In this document: one piece after another, positions 56,904 through 64,000 of the stretch
How positions within the stretch are numbered: position 1 is the first letter of the stretch
Layout: each line of letters begins with the position of its first letter
From: Alviniconcha marisindica
Taxonomy: Eukaryota; Mollusca; Gastropoda; Provannidae
Direction: 5' to 3'
DNA length: 64,000 nucleotides
NCBI GenBank assembly: GCA_018857735.1
Contig: JABMCL010003389.1
Location: forward strand, 485,001 to 549,000
Translations under genes and position numbers: made by a program
The notes under the pieces: model-generated
Told to the model about the DNA's origin: nothing
The model's input: the letters and a program-made list of their open reading frames with translations, nothing else
Database searches by the model: none

Positions 56904-58240
56904 ACGTAGGGGTCGCATGTGTTAAATATGATAGCGAATCACGTAGGGGTCACATGTGATACATATGATAGCGAATCAACGTAGGGGTCGCATGTGTTAC
57001 ATATGATAGCGAATCAACGTAGGGGTCGCATGCGTTACATATGATAGCGAATCAACGTAGGGGTCGCATGTGTTACATATGATAGCAAATCAACGTAGGG
57101 GTCGCATGTGTTACATATGATAGCGAATCAACGTAGGGGTCGCATGTGTTACATATGATAGCGAATCAACGTAGGGGTCGCATGTGTTACATATGATAGC
57201 GAATCAACGTAGGGGTCGCATGTGTTACATATGATAGCGAATCAACGTAGGGGTCGCATGTGATACATATGATAGCGAATCAACGTAGGGGTCGCATGTG
57301 ATACATATGATAGCGAATCAACGTAGGGGTCGCATGTGTTACATATGATAGCGAATCAACGTAGGAGTCGCATGTGTTACATATGATAGCGAATCACGTA
57401 GGGGTCGCATGTGTTACATATGATAGTGAATCAACGTAGGGGTCACATGTGATACATATGATAGCGAATCAACGTAGGAGTCGCATGTGTTACATATGGT
57501 AGCGAATCAACGTAGGGATCGCACGTGTTACATATGATAGTGAATCAACGTAGGGGTCGCATGTGTTACATATGATAGCGAATCAACGTAGGGGTCGCAT
57601 GTGTTACATATGATAGTGAATCAACGTAGGGGTCGCATGTGTTACATATGATAGCGAATCAACGTAGGGGTCGCATGTGTTACATATGATAGCGAATCAA
57701 CGTAGGGGTCGCATGTGTTACATATGATAGTGAATCAACGTAGGGGTCGCATGTGTTACATATGATAGCGAATCAACGTAGGGGTCGCATGTGTTACATA
57801 TGATAGCGAATCAACGTAGGGGTCGCATGTGTTACACATGATAGCGAATCAACGTAGGGGTCGCATGTGTTACATATGATAGCGAATCACGTAGGGGTCG
57901 CATGTGTTACATATGATAGCGAATCAAAGTAGGAGTCGCATGTGTTACATGTGATAGCAAATCAACGTAGGGGTCGCACGTGTTACATATGATAGCGAAT
58001 CAACGTAGGAGTCGCATGTGTTACATATGATAGCGAATCAGCGTAGGAGTCACATGTGTTACATATGATAGCGAATGAACGTAGGAGTCACATGTGTTAC
58101 ATATGTTAGCGAATGAACGTAGGAGTCACATGTGTTACATATGATAGCGAATCAACGTAGAAGTCGCATGTGTTACATAACGTGTTATGACAGCGAATCA
58201 ACGTAGGCTTCGCATGTGTTATATTATATGACAGTGAATC
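56904..58240. repeat. 38-bp minisatellite, about 35 units
   Basis: The unit contains ACGTAGGGGTCGCATGTG, TTACATATGATAGCG and AATCA, period 38 (37 where one A is lost). Variation is mostly transitions (GGGG/GGAG, GCATGTG/ACATGTG, AGCG/AGTG). The 3' units are more degenerate. Units are contiguous with no unique spacers, so it is not a CRISPR array. Confidence 0.95.
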
Positions 58241-59712
58241 AGGGTTTTGCTTGTTATAACTATCATGAAATAATTGTCCTGGTTTAACCTTGACGGCAGC
58301 CTGGTATCAAATAACAATAACTCACTCAATAACTCGTCCGACAAGGACGCTGGGATGTCATCAGAAAATAACAATGCCGTGTCACATATGCATGCAGCCT
58401 GTTTTATGGTTTTCTCCATTCTATTTCTCGGCCATAAATGTCAGATTAAAGTTTTGGCCTATCGCTTTTGAGGTCAGTGTCTTAATGACGCATGCGGATC
58501 TCTCCCCTTCCCAGCCTGCCCAGACAACGTCAGACATACTTAGGACAGTAGGCCAACGCCGTTTGCTTAGTTCCACGAAGGTGGTTGAGACAACTGGATG
58601 ACAACTGTCTGTGTGACGGTTAAAAGGACGGCGGGAGAGGAGACAGGACGAGGGTTGTATAGCTTGACGCAGACTGTACGGTTCTTTTACAAACTCGTCT
58701 GGCGTTTTTCTTCCTTGTTGCTCCTGCGTTGTTCGTGTGAGCAGCGATAGCTCAGAGTGTCGCTTGTTTCGTCCCAGGATAAAGGTTGGCGGAAAGCAGG
58801 CGTACCCATAAAAGCTTGTTAGTGACTTGCTTTTAAAGTTGCCTGACGGAACTCAAAATCGAGGATCGACGCAATGATAATACTGTGGCAAATCAATGAT
58901 AAAATCGTTTGATGTAATCTAGATTTCACTGCTGACTGTAGAAGGGGCTGACGGTTACTTTTGGTGTTGGGTTTTGGCCGTCAATGTTTAGTTCGACAAG
59001 GGGACTGGCTTCCCGTCGTTATATAGGCCTACATTACGCAACAATACCTTCGAGAACGGAGTTACCTATACCGTGTAAACATCCATACTCCGTCTGACAA
59101 TGGTGCAATAAGGTTAGGTTTTTGACGTTTGCCTCAAACATTGGTGCCATGTGGCATAGAATGATGAAGGAAAGTACGTCCGCACTGTGCAATAGAAAGG
59201 GAAGAAAGAGAAAAAGAAAAGTAGATTACGTCTGTTTGGTTTTATTGCGTACAGCAGATCACATTTAGATATATTTCACTTACGTGTTTACAGTTGATCG
59301 AGTATTTGCTCAGGAAAGTGCTGAGTTGAGCTACCTTGATGTCCTGCATATCGCCAGTCTTCTTGTGGTTGTTGGAAACCATCCATTTTTTGTGACTGCT
59401 GGATTGGTTTCTGCTCTGGTGTTTACGTAGTCTTGTGTCCTGATGACTGCTGTCAGACTACGAACTCGTGAGAAGATAGCGGAGAATAGCGCTATATAAA
59501 AGCGATCATCAACAGCAACAAGGTCATATCAACAGTACGATGCTTGTGATTGCAAACAGCACGGATTCTGTGGAGTGATGCATGCATATTTCGCCAATTA
59601 ATTAACATCCCTTCAGTGACAGGACCACGATCAGATTCGGTAAGAAAATAGTAATAGTGACAATGAAGGCTGTTTATGATGGCCTGCCCTATCGAGGAAC
59701 ACAGCAGTGCTG
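58241..59712. other. no gene recognised
   Basis: About 1.5 kb of mixed sequence. GCGCTATATAAAAGCG (59489-59504) looks like a TATA box but also like a retroposon 3' end. Confidence 0.45.
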
Positions 59713-59888
<176 letters not shown>

Positions 59889-60065
59889 ACTGGATTTTTA
59901 AAGTCCGGTCATAGGTAACCTTTGACAATCAATCAATTTCTATAGCTTTACCGGCTGTTTAGGCGAACGCGTTATTGTTGCTGTCGTTAAACATGTTAGT
60001 CTTGTTCAACCTGCCTTCACCCGGACAGGTACTGACGGAGACCGAGATCCCCGGGTGTGCTGTGG

Positions 60066-60344
60066 GAACGGGGGTGGGGGGGTGGGGGGGGGGGGGGGGG
60101 GGTATGCCCAGCACTGCTCTAGATGCCACCACCAGGGCGTCGCCTCGCCGGCTTGCTATTCGCAGCTGAACGGCAGAAGACTTGCTTGCTGCCTACGCCG
60201 CGTAAGCATGCAGACTGTGTTTGTGATGTCACTCATACAGACTGCCGGGCGCACAATTGGTGGCTCCCATCGTCGTGCTCTCGTCACTTTTTAACTTCGG
60301 TTTTTAACAAACGGGACCTGAAGTCGAGTGAACAACAGCTGAAT

Positions 60345-60388
<44 letters not shown>

Positions 60389-60499
60389 ACTTTTTATTCC
60401 ATTCACATCGATTGGGCCAGTGCTGCTTGTCTGGTTCGGCTCCCATTTTACGGAGAGGTGGGGGGAGCTGTTGCAGCATGTTTTGTCACCAAGGCACGT

Positions 60500-60557
<58 letters not shown>

Positions 60558-60642
60558 AGAGAGAGAGAGAGACAGAGACAGAGACACACAGAAAAATCAG
60601 ACAGGACAAATGGGAGGGACAGAGAGAGAAAAAGAAAGAAAA

Positions 60643-60706
<64 letters not shown>

Positions 60707-60760
60707 TTCCGATCTCAGAGAGAGAGAGAGAGAGAGACGGGCAGGCAGGCAGGCAGGGAG
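60066..60760. repeat. cluster of poly-G, (GT)n and (GA)n tracts
   Basis: G-rich run 60068-60103, GT 60346-60387 and 60509-60555, GA 60556-60760 with CAGACAGG-type interruptions. Spacers are unique and non-coding. Confidence 0.9.
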
Positions 60761-61336
60761 AGAGTAACAGTCACAGCACTGAATAGTATAAAAGCAATAG
60801 AACAACGAAAAAAATTGTACAGTAACAAAAATGTTCAGTAGCCTACTAGTAGTATGCAAGTCCTTGAACTTTAGAATCAGTAAATCATATTTTTCTCCGT
60901 AACATTCTCACAATTCTTTGGAAAATTTGACGAATCCATTGAATAATACACAGATGATCCTGCTGTGATCTTGTTTGCTTCGTGACTACGTCAATGATGT
61001 TACAAATTACCGCACACCCTTTTGAGTTACATAACAAACATTTCAAAGAAAGATAACAGCCAATGTAGCAACAACAAAAAAGGACAAAACAAGAAAAGAA
61101 AAGAAAAAAGAGATAACTTTTGTTCGTTTCCACTTTTAATTAGCCAACTTCAGTTAGGAATCAGCATTCTACTTTACATCAAACGCGCGTGTGCGGTGAC
61201 CACAGTGGAGTAATCTATAATTAAAGAAAAACAAATGTCGGTAGGGTATTATTGCTTGCTGAAAGACCAAAGCTGATCGGGATCGGTGGCGATGAGCAAA
61301 ATAAGCTCGACCACAATATTCACATGGCCCACATGG

Positions 61337-61397
<61 letters not shown>

Positions 61398-61411
61398 TAC
61401 ACGCGCGCACG

Positions 61412-61464
<53 letters not shown>

Positions 61465-62230
61465 CACACCTCGAGGGAAGAGGAACATCTGTTTGCTTTT
61501 TGCTTTTGTTTTGCTTTTGCTGATCGCTTTTATATAGCGCCATTCTCCGCTCTCGACAAGACTCATTGCGCTCGCATGTGATTCTGCATGAGTGAATAGC
61601 TTTTTATAGCGCGTTTTTGAATATCAACTGCAGTGCTGTACTTACAGTGCTGACATGGCTGGTGCCACGTGAAACTGCTGCCATCTCTCCGCGTTCCGTG
61701 TACACCATACCACCATGCACCCGATCACCGATACCTCTTGAGCAGATAGATATTGCGACTGTACTAACCTGACCAGTGTACTAATTTTATTTGCATTTAC
61801 CTTCAAAGGTCTATGTTTCCACAAACGTCTGACTGGTCATCAGCTGATGTGGACTTGCAGTATTCAAGCATCAACTGTCAACATAATTACGCATCAGCCT
61901 GTTTCTGACATACTTATAGTTCTCAAAGCAATACTGTGATATTGTCTGGTGCTCTTCAGTAAAACTGAGAGTGATCTGGATAACCGGTTATGTATCAATG
62001 ATATATACCTGCGGATACTGTGAAATAATGTTCTCTGCTCATAATCACTAAAAGTGTGAGCAAATATTAAAAGATTTTCCGAAGGATTCGCACTACATAC
62101 ATATCGTTATAGAAGAAACTTTGTCTGTGAAAGACTGACACTGTGATTCAACGTTACTTGGATTTCTAAGGTTCTTTGATCCTGCTGGAACATCTACGGT
62201 TAGTTTTGTGCAAAGGAACCAGCTTCAAAA
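60761..62230. other. upstream region of AMT exon B; (CA)n at 61339-61461
   Basis: No other exon seen. CA tract with a CGCGCGCACGACG interruption. At 61505-61618 the sequence TTTTATATAGCGCCATTCTC and GAATAGCTTTTTATAGCGCG looks like retroposon-derived AGCGCTATAAA sequence in reverse. The promoter and 5' UTR of exon B should lie in the last few hundred bases, but no core element stands out. Confidence 0.5.
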
Positions 62231-62315
62231 ATGAATGTGTCCAACACCGATATGGCTATTCTGATGCGGAACCTGGATCAGTTCTTTCTCATCGTCAATG
62301 GGATGCTAGTCTTTC
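62231..62315 (+). CDS. ammonium transporter first exon B (partial gene)
   Basis: Encodes 28 residues plus one base: a short leader, then RNLDQFFLIVNGMLVF, the beginning of transmembrane helix 1 of an Amt-type ammonium transporter. An in-frame TAG at 62201-62203 makes this ATG the first possible start; -3 is A. The donor is C|GTAAGT, phase 1, which joins cleanly to exon 2 at 63179 (C+TG gives Leu). The leader is 8 residues shorter than exon A. The product would be a multi-pass membrane protein; only the first helix and the following loop are in this window. Confidence 0.9.
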
Positions 62316-62704
62316 GTAAGTGCACGTGACAGTTTTATTACTATTCAAGAACCTGTTGCTCTTTCTTCCTCTGCTTCTTCTTCTTCTTCTTCTTCTTCTT
62401 CTTTTCTCAGTCTCTCTTCCCGTCGTTGTTTTGTCCGTGTGCCGCCCTCTCTGTCTCTGTCTCTGTCTGTCTGTCTCTCTGTCTGTCTGTCTGTCTCCCC
62501 CCTCTCTCTCCCCCGTCTGTCGCTCTCAGTTTTAAAGTTTGACACAAAAAAAGTTGCAAGTACTGAAGTCCACATATTGAAGTCTGAGACCTTGTGCAAA
62601 TATGGCGATCTGATGTTTTCGTCCATCTCTTTGCAATTTTGTTTTTAGATTTACGATGCAATTTTTAAACTGGCGACACATTTATCGATGATTTGTGTGC
62701 GAAT

Positions 62705-62740
<36 letters not shown>

Positions 62741-62972
62741 TTATAAATACTGACTTGCTTGTCTCTATGGTTGTCCGTTTCCTGTTTCTCATTTCTTTTG
62801 GATGGCTTTGTTTGTTTGGTTTGGTCATCACTCATTGACATTTATATTATTACTAAAACATTAATAAAAATAATCCACCGACTTATCGGTGAGCACATTA
62901 TTTTATTGGCAGACTGGTTTGACACAGTTTCTATAATTATGTAGAATTGAATGAAGACAGCAACAACAAATG

Positions 62973-63041
<69 letters not shown>

Positions 63042-63178
63042 ACATGGACAGACAGACGACAAGCACACAAGCGCACGCACACACACACAGAGGATCTCTC
63101 TCTCTCTCTACGATAGGCATGTGGTATGTTGCATATTGTTTGTGTGACTGGCTGACTCCAGATTGTGATTTGTTGCAG
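62316..63178 (+). other. AMT intron 1 (863 bp), GT...AG
   Basis: Begins GTAAGTGCACG, ends TTTGTTGCAG. Contains TTC triplets (62375-62402), TCTG/TC, (GT)n at 62709-62738 and (GA)n at 62983-63038. Confidence 0.85.
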
Positions 63179-63268
63179 TGATGCAATGCGGCTTTGCCTT
63201 CCTGGAGGCTGGGTCCGTGAGAAGTAAAAACTCCACCAACATCCTCATCAAGAACCTGCTCGACTCCT
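63179..63268 (+). CDS. ammonium transporter exon 2
   Basis: A 90-bp exon reading (L)MQCGFAFLEAGSVRSKN then STNILIKNLLDS, plus one base. This is the highly conserved segment of animal and plant-type Amt proteins covering the end of helix 1 and the loop into helix 2. The acceptor is TTGTTGCAG|TG and the donor TCCT|GTGAGT, phase 1 on both sides, so exon 2 is symmetric in phase. The combined exons B and 2 give 58 complete codons before exon 3. Confidence 0.95.
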
Positions 63269-63436
63269 GTGAGTCACCAACTGTTTTTGTCGACACTCCC
63301 TTCCTTAACGTTGATGTGCTTTCTTCTTGAACTTTCCCATATTTTAAGAGATAAGATCTGACAAAGTTGTTTATTGTCCCTGCCCAAATCTTACACGGAT
63401 ATTATGCCTTTTGGCTGCACATAATGTAACCTTTGA

Positions 63437-63490
<54 letters not shown>

Positions 63491-63632
63491 CAGGGCCCGA
63501 TGTGGTAGATGGGGAAGGGGTCCTGAAAAGGCGGGGGTAGAAAGATTGGTAAACTCAATCTACAGCTTTACCAGTATTACTTCCAATTAAAGCCACGCAC
63601 GCACGCACGCATGCACATACACACACACACAC

Positions 63633-63721
<89 letters not shown>

Positions 63722-63981
63722 TCTGCTCCCACGGTTCATTCGACTTCGTTTCCCGCCACATACTCTCTTCCAGTATAAACCGAAATAGACATGGAGTCAG
63801 ACATTTACTCATGAGCTGATGAAGATTGCTTTGTTCTCATATGAATTCCGCTGCCGTTCGATACTAGCATATAATATTAAGAAATAACCAATCATTACCG
63901 CGTTTTTTTTCTTTTTTTTCTTTTTTTCTTTTTCTTCCATGAACTTAATATTTCATTCCAGTGTGTTCCTCTTTGTTCCAG
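63269..63981 (+). other. AMT intron 2 (713 bp), GT...AG
   Basis: Begins GTGAGTCACC, ends TTTGTTCCAG. Contains (CA)n 63438-63487, (CT)n 63636-63696 and (CA)n 63697-63720. Confidence 0.85.
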
Positions 63982-64000
63982 TTGTTGCCGGCGTTGCCTA
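63982..64000 (+). CDS. ammonium transporter exon 3 (start only, runs off the window)
   Basis: With the carried-over T the translation is FVAGVA, continuing NLLDS into NLLDS-FVAGVA, as expected at the start of helix 2. Most of the transporter lies beyond the window. Confidence 0.85.

Noticed and set aside
56904..58240. CRISPR-like array
   Set aside because: Repeats are contiguous 38-mers without unique spacers, in animal DNA with introns and SINEs.
59433..59475. Hammerhead-ribozyme-like core (CTGATGA ... CGAAC)
   Set aside because: The second core strand lacks the required GAAA, and the helices do not pair convincingly.
59489..59504. TATA box (TATATAAAAG) for the AMT gene
   Set aside because: It is 2.7 kb upstream of exon B, and the surrounding AGCGCTATATAAA sequence is typical of retroposon 3' ends, as at 7.3 kb.

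Overview
This 64 kb window is animal nuclear DNA, not a prokaryotic or viral replicon. It has split exons with GT-AG borders, abundant dinucleotide microsatellites, tRNA-derived SINEs, decayed non-LTR retrotransposons and an LTR, and no long intact ORFs apart from low-complexity ones. The repeat style (long CA, CT, GA and TCTG arrays, SINEs ending in CTTA-type tails, repeat ends with the tail TGGGCGT(A)AAACAC) points to a mollusc, probably a gastropod. This is inference; no marker gene names the species.

The only recognisable host coding sequence belongs to the Amt/Rh-type ammonium transporter family. A first exon (exon A, 36 codons plus 1 nt) lies at 19937-20045. A second first exon (exon B) at 62231-62315 is followed by exon 2 (63179-63268) and the start of exon 3 (63982-64000), where the window ends. 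Both first exons encode the same N-terminal motif, end in the same phase, and have an in-frame stop just upstream of the ATG. They are either alternative first exons of one gene with a 42-43 kb intron, or exon A is all that is visible of a neighbouring paralogue.

Region by region: 0-1.4 kb is simple repeats. 1.8-3.6 kb holds two inverted-repeat structures. 3.6-19 kb is a graveyard of short interspersed elements: a tRNA-headed SINE (SINE-A), an element with two related tail halves (family B), families C, D and E, and two copies of a LINE 3' end, with several nested insertions bounded by target-site duplications. 19.7-20.1 kb is AMT exon A with a 44-bp tandem repeat in front of it. 22.9-45.9 kb is a tandem duplication of an 11-11.7 kb unit plus the first 190 bp of a third. 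Each unit carries a 35-bp VNTR, a 1.23-kb solo LTR and three copies of a 1.1-1.4 kb sub-repeat ending in a TCTG/GGGACGTTAAG minisatellite. 48.5-51.8 kb is a second, smaller tandem duplication (1.73 kb period). 54.9-56.7 kb is a dead LINE on the minus strand, followed by a 38-bp minisatellite of about 35 copies (56.9-58.2 kb). The rest, up to the AMT exons at 62.2-64 kb, is non-coding sequence with microsatellites.

Part of the second 11-kb unit (about 41.4-45.9 kb) has many single-base deletions relative to the first and an implausible homopolymer stretch at 42.16-42.31 kb. It should be treated as poorly polished assembly.
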